From the NCBI GenBank assembly GCA_001803235.1, contig MHBL01000129.1, positions 1 to 50,766 on the forward strand: 50,766 nt of DNA, in the 5' to 3' direction. Under the pieces are notes generated by a model, which did no database searches, was not told the origin of the DNA, and saw only the letters and a list, made by a program, of their open reading frames with translations. Source of the stretch: Lentisphaerae bacterium RIFOXYA12_64_32. GTDB lineage: Bacteria > Verrucomicrobiota > Lentisphaeria > Oligosphaerales > YB12-FULL-65-16. Of the stretch, positions 24,627-33,651 are shown piece by piece (position 1 is the first letter of the stretch; every line of letters starts with the position of its first letter). The position numbers and the translations under genes are program-made.

Positions 24627-25564
24627 GGTTCTTCCACCACCTTGAATTCAGCTGACTTGCGCTTGGCCTGGTCCTCGTCAAAGATCACCAGTTCGTAGTC
24701 GCCCGGCGCCAGGCTCAGCTCGGAGATGTCGCAGGGGTACACTTGGTTCCCGCGGCCGAACGGGAGCATTTCGCGGCGCACCGCGTCGGTCGCGCCCTTC
24801 TTGCGGAGGGTGAACGGAATACCGCGCTTGACCTGCTCGGGCGGGCCGACGACGGTGACATTCAGCTTCACGGACGGCTGGCCGGAGTAGACCACGGGCG
24901 TGGTCGTGGTGAACTCGGTGATCTCGCAACTCAGCGAGCGGGTGAGGCGGAAGCCGCCGAAATGGAAATCGATCACATCCTTGTCCGCGTAGTTGCTCTC
25001 GCTGACTACGAACCGGATCCGCGACACGGCGGCGGCCAGTTCGGGACGGTCCTTGAGAATCTCGGCAACCGGGATTGAGACCGTGATCCACTTGCCCGGT
25101 TCCGCGAGCTCCGGGTTCACAGTGAACGTGGGCTTGGTTTCGCCGATCTCCAGGCCGATGGGTTTGGCGGGTTGCTTCTTGCCGACGAACTGCACCTGGG
25201 CCATAAACTCGAACACGTCCCAGGCACTCCACTCCGTCTCCCATTCTTTCGGGGTGAAATGCGCCCGCGGCCAACCGATGGGATAGGCCTTCTCACCGCT
25301 TTGGTGGTCGATGCCGAAGTGCATCAACAAGACCTTGCCACCGAGCGGACACTGGAGGTCGGAGGCCTTGGTCTGGCACTCCTCGACCGGCGACCAATTG
25401 ATCGGATCGCACATGCGGTCGAGCCAGCGGACTTCGCGCGTCCCCTCTTCCGTGGTGCGGGGCATGGCCTGACCGAACACGGTCGGCGCAACCGCGACCA
25501 GCGTCAGTGCCGCTGTCACCCAGACGAGACCACACCCCATGATGCTACCGGTGTTTTTGCGCAT
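24611..25564 (-). CDS. secreted beta-rich protein of unknown function
   Basis: A 317-aa exported protein not recognised at family level. Signal peptide: residues 1-32 (GLVWVTAALTLVAVAPTVFGQ). The mature region includes a segment similar to galactose-binding-like carbohydrate-binding domains (FEFMAQVQFVGKKQPAKP; then ITVSIPVAEILKD; then FHFGGFRL) and an Ig-like C-terminal sandwich (VVYSGQPSVKLNVTV to YELVIFDEDQ). AGAGG five bases before ATG 25564 supports the start. First gene of the three-gene secreted cluster with coupled stop/start junctions. Likely a glycan-binding accessory; catalytic residues are not apparent. Confidence 0.72.
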   Translation of the reverse strand: MRKNTGSIMGCGLVWVTAALTLVAVAPTVFGQAMPRTTEEGTREVRWLDRMCDPINWSPVEECQTKASDLQCPLGGKVLLMHFGIDHQSGEKAYPIGWPRAHFTPKEWETEWSAWDVFEFMAQVQFVGKKQPAKPIGLEIGETKPTFTVNPELAEPGKWITVSIPVAEILKDRPELAAAVSRIRFVVSESNYADKDVIDFHFGGFRLTRSLSCEITEFTTTTPVVYSGQPSVKLNVTVVGPPEQVKRGIPFTLRKKGATDAVRREMLPFGRGNQVYPCDISELSLAPGDYELVIFDEDQAKRKSAEFKVVEEPWKQE

Positions 25565-25911
25565 AAGCACCTCTCGGAGCAGTGTCCAGCCGACACAGAA
25601 CGTCGTCACGGACGAACCGTCAACTTGCAGATAACCTCAACCCGGGTCCCTCGGCCACACAACAGATAACAATGGACCATGGCCGAGGGGGTTTGTCAAG
25701 TTGAGGGAGACGGGAAACGGTCAATGCCTCGGTCGCGACGGAAGGAGAAGGCGCCGACCGTCTGGCTCCTTGAATGACCGACCGCTGTCGACCACAATCG
25801 GTCGCCATCGACCGCGGCCGGCGAGGGCCGTGAGCCAAGGGACTGGCTCCCTGCATTGCTAACCGCGATGCACTGCCGGAAAACGGCACCAGGCGCAACC
25901 TTCACAGGCTC
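25565..25911. other. intergenic region upstream of the secreted three-gene cluster
   Basis: No gene is supported in 347 bases. It contains an inverted repeat with 10-bp perfect arms (25648-25657 and 25680-25689, CCCTCGGCCA and its complement) and a smaller GAGCCA/TGGCTC hairpin near 25837-25855. One or both may terminate transcription of the beta-helix lipoprotein gene or regulate the cluster. Confidence 0.5.
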
Positions 25912-27858
25912 TCACGGCAGCGCCCCGACGCTGCCGCCATCGGCGCGGAGAGTTCGGGCCGGGCTGTCCGGCGCGAGCCGGAAATCGGCGTTGGCGGCAT
26001 CGACGAACTTGGGATCGGCGAACACGGAGTGCGCGTCCAGGCCGGTGGCGCGTTGGTATTCGTCGAAGGGTTCGATCTTCTTGCCGAAGAAACGCGTCAT
26101 CACGCCGGCAGTGCTGAACCAGACGTTGTAGTCCATGTCCGGCAGCGGTTTCCAGCCGCGCTCATAGCGGCTGCCCCACTCCGTGACCTGGCAGAAAATG
26201 TTGTACTTGATCTCGATGCCAGAGGTCACAGCCGTGTTGGAGTAGAACATCAGGTGGCTGCCGTTACGGTCCGGACGCTGCGCGTGCGACCAGACGATTC
26301 CGGCGTTGACACACGTGTTGTTGAGGAAGCGAATGTTCCGCGTCTCGGCGGTTTCCGGGTTGTTCCAGTACTCGAACGAGTACTCCGAATTCCAAATCAC
26401 GTTGTTCCGGTACGTGATGTCGATCTCCTTCGAGTCCGGGCCACGGCCCTGGTTGGTCAGCGCGGCGTCGTAGATCTCCCAGAGCCGGCAGCCTTCGACA
26501 AGGTTGTCGTGGGCCGCCCCCCAGAACTCGATACCGTTGCCGAACCGGACCGGGCGTCCCTCAGGTGTCGTGAACTGATGTCCGCCGCCGATGTAGGCGA
26601 CGTCGCAGTTGCGGATGATCAGGTGGTGCGTGTTGCCGCCGCCGAACCCGTGCGCCGCGCCGTAACGTACGCCCAGGCCGTCGTAGATGACATAACCCTT
26701 GCCGCCCTGGTTGACGACATGCCGATTCAGCGCCAGCTCGATACTGGCGTGCGCCGTAGCCGGGTTCTTCTCCAGGCAGAGCTTCACGGTGCCGGTCGCA
26801 GCGTCGTACCAGTAGTCGTACGGCTGCTTGAGGTCCTCGAGTTTCCACTTCTTCCAGCCCGTCGCCTTGCCATGGTCAAAGATGATGTTGCCGACATCGA
26901 CATCGAGCGGAGCCGGCCCGCTGCACGTGATGCGGTGCAGCGTCTCCGGGGCGAAGAAGAAGCTCTGCCCAGCCGGCACCCCGCGGCCGAGATACACCGC
27001 GATACGGCCGTCCCCCGCCGTCACGATCGCGGTAAAGCGCATCACGTAGCGCCGCCACTCGGTGGTCACGGCCAGGTTCCGAGTCCCGTGCCCGGTGCCG
27101 TACTCGGAGTACGGCGGGCCCTGTTTGATCAGGCCGGCGTTCGGGATCACGAACGGCGCTGTGCCACGGGCACGGAACGCCAGTTCGTACATCTGCCCGC
27201 TCTGGACCGGAAACGGAAACAGGTTGAGCTGGATGTGGTTGCCGGCCGCACCGCTGTGCGTGCAGTCGAGCCGGTAGACGGACAACGTGCCGTCGAGCCG
27301 CTCAGCGGTCTTTGCGAACGCGATCTTCGCGTCCTTCTCGTCGTGGGCGTTCCAGTCCTTGACGGTGAAATCCACGTGCGCGCCGTTGTCCACGTAAGCG
27401 GTCTCGCGCGTGCTCCAGATGTTGGGGCCTTGCTGGGCCCAGTCGTCAGGAGACGTCTTGGCGACCGAACCGAGCAGCAACGGCTTGTCGCCTTCGCCGT
27501 AGGCGGCATACGTGACCGGCGCCGACGCGTCGCCGCTCCGCGGAATGAGCTGACCGCGCCACATCTCGCCACGCTTGAACAGCACCGTGTCACCGGGCGC
27601 CAACAGCGCCGCGTTGACCTTGGCCAGCGAGCGCCACGCCCGGGCCGGGTCGCGTCCATCCCGGTCGTCATCGCCACGCGCGGCATCGACGTAGTGGGTT
27701 GCCGGACCGGCAACAGGCCCGTTACCCGGGACAGAGCGCGGAGCACCATGACATCCCGCAACCATCAGCAGACCTCCTGTGATGAGTCCCCCGAGGACAC
27801 CGGCGCCGAGGGCGCGTGAGACACGCCGACCGCGGCCACGCACACGCACTGTAGCCAT
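25912..27858 (-). CDS. right-handed beta-helix lipoprotein (polysaccharide lyase-like)
   Basis: A 648-aa surface lipoprotein. The N-terminus has basic residues, a hydrophobic stretch and a lipobox LMVAGC with acylated Cys at 36. After a linker, YVDAARGDDDRDGRDPARAWRSL is the typical opening of a secreted right-handed parallel beta-helix, with an inserted galactose-binding-type sandwich in the middle (about 160-330). The later half shows the repeating short-strand pattern with Asn ladders (HHLIIRNCDVAYIGGG, NLVEGCRLWEIYDAALTN, NTCVNAGIVW). Beta-helix proteins of this layout include pectate lyase-like and sulfated-glycan enzymes; catalytic residues cannot be assigned. GGGAGGAGG nine bases before the ATG is a strong start. 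Apparently monocistronic. Confidence 0.85.
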   Translation of the reverse strand: MATVRVRGRGRRVSRALGAGVLGGLITGGLLMVAGCHGAPRSVPGNGPVAGPATHYVDAARGDDDRDGRDPARAWRSLAKVNAALLAPGDTVLFKRGEMWRGQLIPRSGDASAPVTYAAYGEGDKPLLLGSVAKTSPDDWAQQGPNIWSTRETAYVDNGAHVDFTVKDWNAHDEKDAKIAFAKTAERLDGTLSVYRLDCTHSGAAGNHIQLNLFPFPVQSGQMYELAFRARGTAPFVIPNAGLIKQGPPYSEYGTGHGTRNLAVTTEWRRYVMRFTAIVTAGDGRIAVYLGRGVPAGQSFFFAPETLHRITCSGPAPLDVDVGNIIFDHGKATGWKKWKLEDLKQPYDYWYDAATGTVKLCLEKNPATAHASIELALNRHVVNQGGKGYVIYDGLGVRYGAAHGFGGGNTHHLIIRNCDVAYIGGGHQFTTPEGRPVRFGNGIEFWGAAHDNLVEGCRLWEIYDAALTNQGRGPDSKEIDITYRNNVIWNSEYSFEYWNNPETAETRNIRFLNNTCVNAGIVWSHAQRPDRNGSHLMFYSNTAVTSGIEIKYNIFCQVTEWGSRYERGWKPLPDMDYNVWFSTAGVMTRFFGKKIEPFDEYQRATGLDAHSVFADPKFVDAANADFRLAPDSPARTLRADGGSVGALP

Positions 27859-28241
27859 GGGTATAGTGCCTCCTCCCGCGTGCTGTCGTCCCCTTTGCAG
27901 GCGATCCGCGCCGGGGCGGGACAGCAGGTTTCAGACCTCAGCAAGACATTGCGGTAATCTAGCACCTCGAACAGAGAACGGCAGGGCGGGCGTCGGGCGG
28001 ATCGTAATGCGTCAGTCGCGGGCGGAGATAAGGTCGACGGTTGACCGGGGCTGGCGCCTAGAGTGGTCGGAGCGGCTCGACCAAGAGCGCCCGCAAGACC
28101 GTCAGCAGTCGCATGAACGGTCTCAAAGGGGGACGTCCCCCGAAAAAGAGAGCACTGGCCTTGGCGTAGGAGCCCGCCCAGCCCCGTGAGCAGGGACATC
28201 CGGCGCCGTGTTGCCGTCCAGCGCCAGTCTTCCCTACAGCA
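27859..28241. other. intergenic region with palindromic candidate terminator
   Basis: No gene is supported in these 383 bases between the F-like secretion gene and the lipoprotein gene, both on the minus strand. The notable item is the 14-bp perfect palindrome described separately. Confidence 0.5.
28128..28141 (-). terminator. palindromic candidate terminator
   Basis: GGGGGACGTCCCCC is a perfect palindrome followed on the minus strand by TTTGAG, located about 100 bases beyond the stop of the F-like secretion gene. The stem is strong but the T-run is short. Confidence 0.45.
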
Positions 28242-29231
28242 CTACAGCAGCGAGTTTACTTCGCCGTAGATCCGCCCCCAGAACCGTACTATTTGCAGGG
28301 CAATGTAAAGGGCAATAGCCAGATAGACGAGCACCGGGAGCACCTTGGCCGCACGCTCGAGTGCCGTCTGCGCCTCGTCGCCGTACACACGCGCAATCCG
28401 TGCCGCCATGTCGTCCGGCGATCCCGCCACTTCGCCCGTTTCCATGAGCACGACGGCGACCGAACCTTTCTCGCCGCCGCTCAGAAGGGGCACGTACGCC
28501 TCCGTGAAGGAGCAGCCCTGCTCGTGCACAATGTCGGCCACCCGCAGAAAACGACCCCGCAAAAACGCATTCTTGCAGCCCAGCGCCGACACGCGCACCG
28601 CATCCGCCACCTTCAGCCCCGCCTGGAGTGAAAGCGCATAGGCGTGGAAGAACCGAGTGTAGTCCATCTTGCGAATCACGCCGCCGAGAACCGGCACGAA
28701 GAGGATACCGCGTTCCACGGCAGCCGGCCATGCGGTCCCGGGCGGAACCAGTGCCGGTCGCACCACGAAGACGAGGAACCCGAGCACGTACGGCACTCCG
28801 AGCAGAACGAGAATCGTGGCGATCGCCTGCGGCAGCGACGCGTCTCCCGTCAGCATGGAAATGAGCGGAATCAGCACCGCGGCAGCGTGGTACTGCATGG
28901 CTGGGTACATCAACCCCGAGATGAGGTGGCTGCGCAGACGTTGGAGAAGATCGAACCAATCGGCCAGCGAGCTGAAGACCACTTCGAGCCGGCCCGTCTG
29001 TTCCCCGACCGCGACCAGGTTGCGTTCGAACGGCGCGAACAGGCGCGGAAAGGTGCTCATGGCTTCCGACACGGTGATACCGCGAGAGGAGATGAGTTCA
29101 CCCATCCGACGGCCGACGCGCCGGAACACACCCATGTGCCGCTGCTGCAACGCCTGCCCCCGCGGCACCCCGGCACCTTCCATCATCGCCAGGCTGCGGT
29201 AGAATTCGCATCGCGCCTTGAGCTGTCCCAT
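28242..29231 (-). CDS. type II secretion system F-family (GspF/PilC-like) membrane protein
   Basis: A 329-aa inner-membrane protein with two T2SF domains (about 5-125 and 205-325): FYRSLAMMEGAGVPRGQALQ and FFHAYALSLQAGLKVADAV open each half, and helices at about 110-160 and 300-325 cross the membrane. Normally the platform protein for type II secretion or type IV pilus assembly. Here it is isolated from any GspE, GspD or pilin gene. Its start lies 12 bases beyond the stop of the 738-aa barrel protein, so the two should be co-transcribed. It may join a secretion apparatus encoded elsewhere. Confidence 0.93.
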   Translation of the reverse strand: MGQLKARCEFYRSLAMMEGAGVPRGQALQQRHMGVFRRVGRRMGELISSRGITVSEAMSTFPRLFAPFERNLVAVGEQTGRLEVVFSSLADWFDLLQRLRSHLISGLMYPAMQYHAAAVLIPLISMLTGDASLPQAIATILVLLGVPYVLGFLVFVVRPALVPPGTAWPAAVERGILFVPVLGGVIRKMDYTRFFHAYALSLQAGLKVADAVRVSALGCKNAFLRGRFLRVADIVHEQGCSFTEAYVPLLSGGEKGSVAVVLMETGEVAGSPDDMAARIARVYGDEAQTALERAAKVLPVLVYLAIALYIALQIVRFWGRIYGEVNSLL

Positions 29232-29243
29232 CGGGTCATCTCG

Positions 29244-31460
29244 CTATGCAGGCGGCGACGCGGGAGCCGCCTGGGCCGGGACAACCGCGGAGGCAGGCGC
29301 CGCTTCCGTGGATGCCGCGGGTGCCGGTGCAGGCACGACCGGTGGGGCCGCCGGAACGGCCGACGTCGGCGTCGCCACAGTGCCCACGCCGACGTCGGAC
29401 AGCATGACCGGCAGAAGCTTGTCCAGATGCTGTCGGATCTGGCTCTTCGCCGTCAACTCCCAGAAGGACGTTTTCGAACCACGCATCGCCAGGACGGCCA
29501 CGATCCACGCCTGCGACCAGCCCGACTCAACGGCCCACGCACCCCAGCCGGCGTCCGCATTGCTGCCCCAGTAATCCCAGCGCTTGAAGTCGAACGCGCG
29601 GAACCACGCGCCTTCCAACTCGGGATGGGTCTCCGAACAGGCCTGGATGCGACAGAGGAAGCGCACCAACTTCTGCTCGGCGTCAGCGTAGAACGCGTCG
29701 CCCGTTGCCGCCGCGGCTTCGTGAAGCCCGACAAGAGCAAAGTTGGTGGTGTAGAGCAGGTCGCAGAGCGGGTCGCCGTTTTCCTGGATCAGGGGTGCTT
29801 CGGTGGTGCCGTATTCGGCATTGGACTTGGGCGGTCCGTATTGGCCCTTGCCAAGATTTCCCACCTCCTCGCGGATGGCGCCGCACGCGTCCTGGGCTGC
29901 CAGGAGTTCCTCGGCAACAGCCCGCAGCCACTCGCGGTGTTCGTCGGTGTCCTCGACGCGGACCAACCACGCCAGAGACAAGAGCATGCGCGCCCGCTCC
30001 TGCTGCATGCCATTCGTCCAGCGCCACTCGTCCGGGTACGCGACCACCATCCCGCGAATCCCGGCCTTGGCGCGGTCGAGGAACGGGGCAAACCCGGTGT
30101 GCCGGTACGCCCATAGGAAACAGGCCCAGAGCCAACTCTCGTAGTGCGGCGCGTAATTCGTCACCTCGCCGTTCCAGTAATGCTGCCAGCCGTGCTGCTG
30201 GATGGTGTTCTCCTCCAGACGGTTGCCGCGGAACCCAAGTTTGCCGGTGGTGCGCAGGTTTGCCAGAAGGCAGCGCAACAGCGGTTCGTCCCACCGCGTC
30301 TCGTTCAGCACCGCCGCTGCAGCCATGGTGCCCAGCATGCTCCGCGCATTGTCGTCTCCATAGTACACGCCGCCGTTCGCATCCTTGCTGGTCCAGCAGA
30401 CAAGCCCGTAGGTCGGACTTGCGGGGTCCGCACGTGGCCCCTTGCTGAGGTCGGACGTGAAATAGATAAAGTCGTTCAGGTTGGCGGCAACCGTCTTGTC
30501 CGCATCGGCCTGACACAACTCGCCACTGAGCGCCATGGCCATCGACGTCTCGCCCATGCAGTCGTTGCGCAGCCAGTACCGCCATTTCTGTGTCCCATCC
30601 GGGTACACGAACGAACTCGCGCCCTCCAGCACACCGCAACTCCCGTCGCCGACCGGCCAATCGCGCTCGGGCCCGGGCCCGGTCCCGTCCGGCAATTCGT
30701 CCAAGAGACGCCGCGCCTCGTCCTTCCACGTAGCATCCACAAACAACCGCGCCTTCCGAAACCAGGCCGAACCACGGCGAACGGCGCGCAACTCGATGTC
30801 GGCCGGCAGCCACTCGTCCTTCCGGTAGTATGGCCGCACGGCAGGCTTCCACTTCATCAACGGGAACGTCTTGCCCGGGCAGACCCCGCCCAGGATCCAC
30901 TGCCAGATCTTCTGCAACGCCTCGTATGGCGCATAACGTCCGGCGACGAACTGGCTCAGTTTCGTGGTGGACACGACGATGTCCCCGCGCGGGTGTTCGA
31001 AAAGAAGGGGCCAGACCTCTTCCGGCAAGCCGTACACGGCTCGGTCAAATCCCGCAACGCGGGCAAAGACGAGGTGCGCGGCCGGGACCTGAACCGGCAG
31101 GAAACAACAGCTATGGAATGCCATGATCTGAAGATTCGCCAACTCCGGGGCCAGCGCTTCCGAGCACACCACGGCACGTTCCCACGTGGTGCCGCGCGGT
31201 TCGCCCAGTTCAAGCCCAGGGAGCATGGCCGGAAACTCGACAAACATCCGCAACCCCTTACGGGACACCGTGTCAAACACGATCTCGTCCACGGCCGTGA
31301 GCGCGTCCGGATACCCGTCCGCCAGAACCAGGATCCCCGAACCGTTCGGCGCCCTCGCCACCGCTTCTTTCGCGGAGCTGTAACGCAGACACTCGACGCG
31401 GTTCTCCCGCAACACGCGAAAGAGATCGTTCTCCTTGGCGCAGCTCAGAATCAGAGCCAT
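29244..31460 (-). CDS. (alpha/alpha)-barrel glycosidase-like protein, paralogue of the 1007-aa gene
   Basis: A 738-aa protein of uncertain role without an obvious signal peptide. Residues 1-230 form an alpha/beta domain (ILVLADGYPDALTAVDE; FARVAGFDRAVYGLPEE); residues about 290-690 look like an (alpha/alpha)6 barrel typical of glycoside hydrolases and lyases. It shares QDACGAI, NGDP...D.LY.T.FAL and W.R.FD..RW.Y.GS.AD.GWG...VE.GW with the secreted protein at 47415-50438, so both descend from one ancestor. The last 40 residues are a Pro/Ala-rich tail. GGGAGGAG eight bases before ATG 31460 is a strong start. It is divergent from the SSS symporter and coupled to a GspF-like gene, suggesting a carbohydrate locus with shared control. 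Confidence 0.78.
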   Translation of the reverse strand: MALILSCAKENDLFRVLRENRVECLRYSSAKEAVARAPNGSGILVLADGYPDALTAVDEIVFDTVSRKGLRMFVEFPAMLPGLELGEPRGTTWERAVVCSEALAPELANLQIMAFHSCCFLPVQVPAAHLVFARVAGFDRAVYGLPEEVWPLLFEHPRGDIVVSTTKLSQFVAGRYAPYEALQKIWQWILGGVCPGKTFPLMKWKPAVRPYYRKDEWLPADIELRAVRRGSAWFRKARLFVDATWKDEARRLLDELPDGTGPGPERDWPVGDGSCGVLEGASSFVYPDGTQKWRYWLRNDCMGETSMAMALSGELCQADADKTVAANLNDFIYFTSDLSKGPRADPASPTYGLVCWTSKDANGGVYYGDDNARSMLGTMAAAAVLNETRWDEPLLRCLLANLRTTGKLGFRGNRLEENTIQQHGWQHYWNGEVTNYAPHYESWLWACFLWAYRHTGFAPFLDRAKAGIRGMVVAYPDEWRWTNGMQQERARMLLSLAWLVRVEDTDEHREWLRAVAEELLAAQDACGAIREEVGNLGKGQYGPPKSNAEYGTTEAPLIQENGDPLCDLLYTTNFALVGLHEAAAATGDAFYADAEQKLVRFLCRIQACSETHPELEGAWFRAFDFKRWDYWGSNADAGWGAWAVESGWSQAWIVAVLAMRGSKTSFWELTAKSQIRQHLDKLLPVMLSDVGVGTVATPTSAVPAAPPVVPAPAPAASTEAAPASAVVPAQAAPASPPA

Positions 31461-31803
31461 GGATGCGACTCCTCCCTGGGTCCGTTGAGGCAAGTCCGTT
31501 TCGCGATTGCCAAGACTGGAACCGCCGCCTCTGCCCTCAAGACAACGAAAATCCAAACGACTCAATCGACCGACACACCAGACGACCGACGTGTCTCTCA
31601 GAGCATGTCCAGATCAAAGTAGCGCCGCGGGTCCGGATGCACAAGCGCCAGACAACAACTTCGCGTGCACGTGGTGTGCCTGGCCAGACGCAATACTATA
31701 TTACCGCGTTTCTGATTCGTGGGGCACGGAAGAGAGGCCCGGGATTTCCTGCACCGGCCGCGCTGACAGACGCAGGCCGTTCACCGTCAGACAGGGAGCG
31801 AGC
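31461..31803. other. divergent promoter region (barrel protein / symporter)
   Basis: A 343-bp region between divergently read genes, so it should hold promoters for both. The only AT-rich patch is around 31694-31710 (AATACTATATTA), a plausible -10 region for the symporter. No palindromic operator stood out. Confidence 0.45.
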
Positions 31804-33369
31804 ATGTCGCATTTCACATGGGTCGATGGAAGCATTGTGGGGATGTACCTGCTGATCACCATGATCGCGGGAATTGCGGTCCGCAAGTACGTGGGCAAGG
31901 TTGAGCACTTCCTCGTCGCCGGTCGCGAAATGAACGTATTTCTCGGTATCGCCTCGCTGGCGGCCACAGAGTTCGGTATCGTCACCTGCATGTACACGGC
32001 CCAGGCCGGGTACACCCGCGGCTTCGCCGGTGCCATCCCAGGCATCTGTAACGCCATCGCCATGTTCGTTGTCGGCTGGACCGGGTTCTGCGTCAAGCCT
32101 CTGCGCGACTCCGGCGTCATGACCATCCCGGAGTTGTTCGAGCAGCACTACGGGAAATTCGTACGCTGGCTCGCCGGCGTGGTCATCGTGCTCGGCGGCC
32201 TGCTGAACATGGGCGTGTTCCTGCGGGTCGGCGGGCAGTTCCTCGTCGTGTGCTGCGGCATGAACCTGCGCTACCTCGAACTCGCCATGACCACACTGTT
32301 GGTCGGCGTGGCCGTCTACACGATCCTCGGCGGCATGCTCTCGGTGCTGGTCACCGATTACCTGCAATTCATCGTCATGAGCGTCGGTCTCATCGTCGTT
32401 ACCTTTCTCGTGCTGGGACAAGTGGGCTGGGGGACCCTGGTTGGGACCGTGCAGACCCATTACGGCGCCGGCGGCTTCAACCCATTCATCACGCCAAGCC
32501 TTGGCTGGCCGTTCGTCCTCTCCAATCTGCTCACCAATACGGCCGCCGTGCTCACCTGGCAGACGTGCATCGCGCGTCTGCTGGCTGCCAAGGACACCAG
32601 GACCGGCCGCAAAGTCTACACCGGGACGGCGTTCTTCTTCGTCTGCCGCTGGGTCATCCCGGGCATCTGGGGCATTGCGGCGCTGGCCATGGTCGAACCG
32701 GCGGTGGTCCAGAGCATCGGCCTGCAGTTCGGCGAGAAAGACGGTTCGCTCTTTGCCATGCCCTACATGCTCAGTCAACTGGTGCCGGCAGGCATGATGG
32801 GACTGCTCGTCGCCGCCATGCTCGCTGCGGACATGTCCACGGACTCGTCCTACATGCTGACGTGGGGCAGCGTGATCTACAACGACATTCTGGCGCCGTT
32901 CCGCAAGACGCCGTGGCCGGAGAAGAAGGGACTCCTCTGGAACCGCTGCATCGTCGCCCTGATCGGCGTGTTCCTGCTGTTCTGGGGGCTGTGGTACAAG
33001 CTGGAAGGCAATCTCTGGGAGTACCTGCAGACGACCGGCACCATTTACCTGGCCAGCATGTCGACGCTGCTGATCGCCTGCTGCTACTGGAAGCGCGCCA
33101 ACGACTGGGGCGCCATCGCCGCCATCGTCGTCGGCGCGGCGCTGCCCGTGCTGTCGCTGTCCCTGAACCTGTTCGTGCAAGTCCCCGTCCTCGATGCAGC
33201 CGGTCAGCAGGTGATCCAGGAGGGCAAAGCTCTCACGGAAGGCTTGGCGAAGCATTACATCGGCGACAACTTCGTGAACATCGGCACGTTCGCCCTCGTC
33301 GCCGTGGCCATGGTTGTCGGTTCTCTGCTCAAGCCGCAACCCAAGTCTTCATCCCGGCCAGCGGCGTAG
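31804..33369 (+). CDS. sodium:solute symporter (SSS family)
   Basis: A 521-aa integral membrane transporter with about 13 to 14 hydrophobic helices along its whole length. SSS features: GREMNVFLGIASLAATEFG in the second helix region, TIPELFEQHYGK after helix 3, and LVVAAMLAADMSTDSSYML, the region contributing the sodium site. Imports a small solute (sugar, sugar acid, or similar) with sodium; substrate unknown. ATG 31804 has GGGAG five bases upstream and begins directly before the first helix; longer readings add a non-hydrophobic leader. Followed after 28 bases by its small accessory peptide and further on by an SDR oxidoreductase on the other strand; divergent from the barrel protein, which fits uptake of a degradation product. 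Confidence 0.95.
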   Translation: MSHFTWVDGSIVGMYLLITMIAGIAVRKYVGKVEHFLVAGREMNVFLGIASLAATEFGIVTCMYTAQAGYTRGFAGAIPGICNAIAMFVVGWTGFCVKPLRDSGVMTIPELFEQHYGKFVRWLAGVVIVLGGLLNMGVFLRVGGQFLVVCCGMNLRYLELAMTTLLVGVAVYTILGGMLSVLVTDYLQFIVMSVGLIVVTFLVLGQVGWGTLVGTVQTHYGAGGFNPFITPSLGWPFVLSNLLTNTAAVLTWQTCIARLLAAKDTRTGRKVYTGTAFFFVCRWVIPGIWGIAALAMVEPAVVQSIGLQFGEKDGSLFAMPYMLSQLVPAGMMGLLVAAMLAADMSTDSSYMLTWGSVIYNDILAPFRKTPWPEKKGLLWNRCIVALIGVFLLFWGLWYKLEGNLWEYLQTTGTIYLASMSTLLIACCYWKRANDWGAIAAIVVGAALPVLSLSLNLFVQVPVLDAAGQQVIQEGKALTEGLAKHYIGDNFVNIGTFALVAVAMVVGSLLKPQPKSSSRPAA

Positions 33370-33397
33370 GGCGGTACGCCAAAGCGAGGAGAAGTCC

Positions 33398-33574
33398 ATG
33401 TTCGACCCAACGATCATCGCCGAACACTGGTTTTGGTGGTTGACCACCATGACCTGCCTGGTGTGGTACTCGACCGTCACAATCTACGTCGCCATCCGTG
33501 GCGCCACGGACATCAAGCAAATGTTCCAGCGCCTGCAGGCCCTCGCCGACGAGCAGCAACCGCCCAAGGCGTAG
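33398..33574 (+). CDS. symporter small accessory protein (58 aa)
   Basis: A 58-aa single-helix membrane peptide, MFDPTIIAEHWFWWLTTMTC followed by a hydrophobic stretch and a charged helix (RLQALADEQQPP). Similar short peptides encoded directly after SSS symporters are annotated as symporter small accessory proteins; they may aid folding or activity. GAGGAG lies before ATG 33398, only 28 bases after the symporter stop, so the pair is an operon. Confidence 0.8.
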   Translation: MFDPTIIAEHWFWWLTTMTCLVWYSTVTIYVAIRGATDIKQMFQRLQALADEQQPPKA

Positions 33575-33578
33575 GCCG

Positions 33579-33650
33579 GACCCAACGGACCAAACGGACG
33601 GAGCCGACTGTTCCTATCCCCATGCTCCGTGCTCCATGCTCCGTGCTCCA
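33579..33650. repeat. 9-bp and 7-bp tandem repeats
   Basis: GGACCCAAC, GGACCAAAC and GGACGGAGC (33579-33605) repeat the AACGGACNN theme found near 9.3 and 11.3 kb. Directly afterwards ATGCTCC and GTGCTCC alternate four times (33623-33650). Both lie between the convergent accessory-peptide and SDR genes. Confidence 0.85.
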
Positions 33651-33651
33651 T

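Noticed and set aside
26029..27819. Open frame of 596 codons on the plus strand
   Set aside because: Antisense shadow of the beta-helix lipoprotein; no recognisable domain.
27765..28199. Minus-strand open frame of 144 codons between the secretion gene and the lipoprotein
   Set aside because: Overlaps the lipoprotein start and its strong ribosome site, has no domain and crosses the palindromic candidate terminator.
31696..33339. Open frame of 547 codons on the minus strand
   Set aside because: Antisense to the SSS symporter; the product is an Asp/His/Gln-rich shadow typical of reversed membrane-protein codons.
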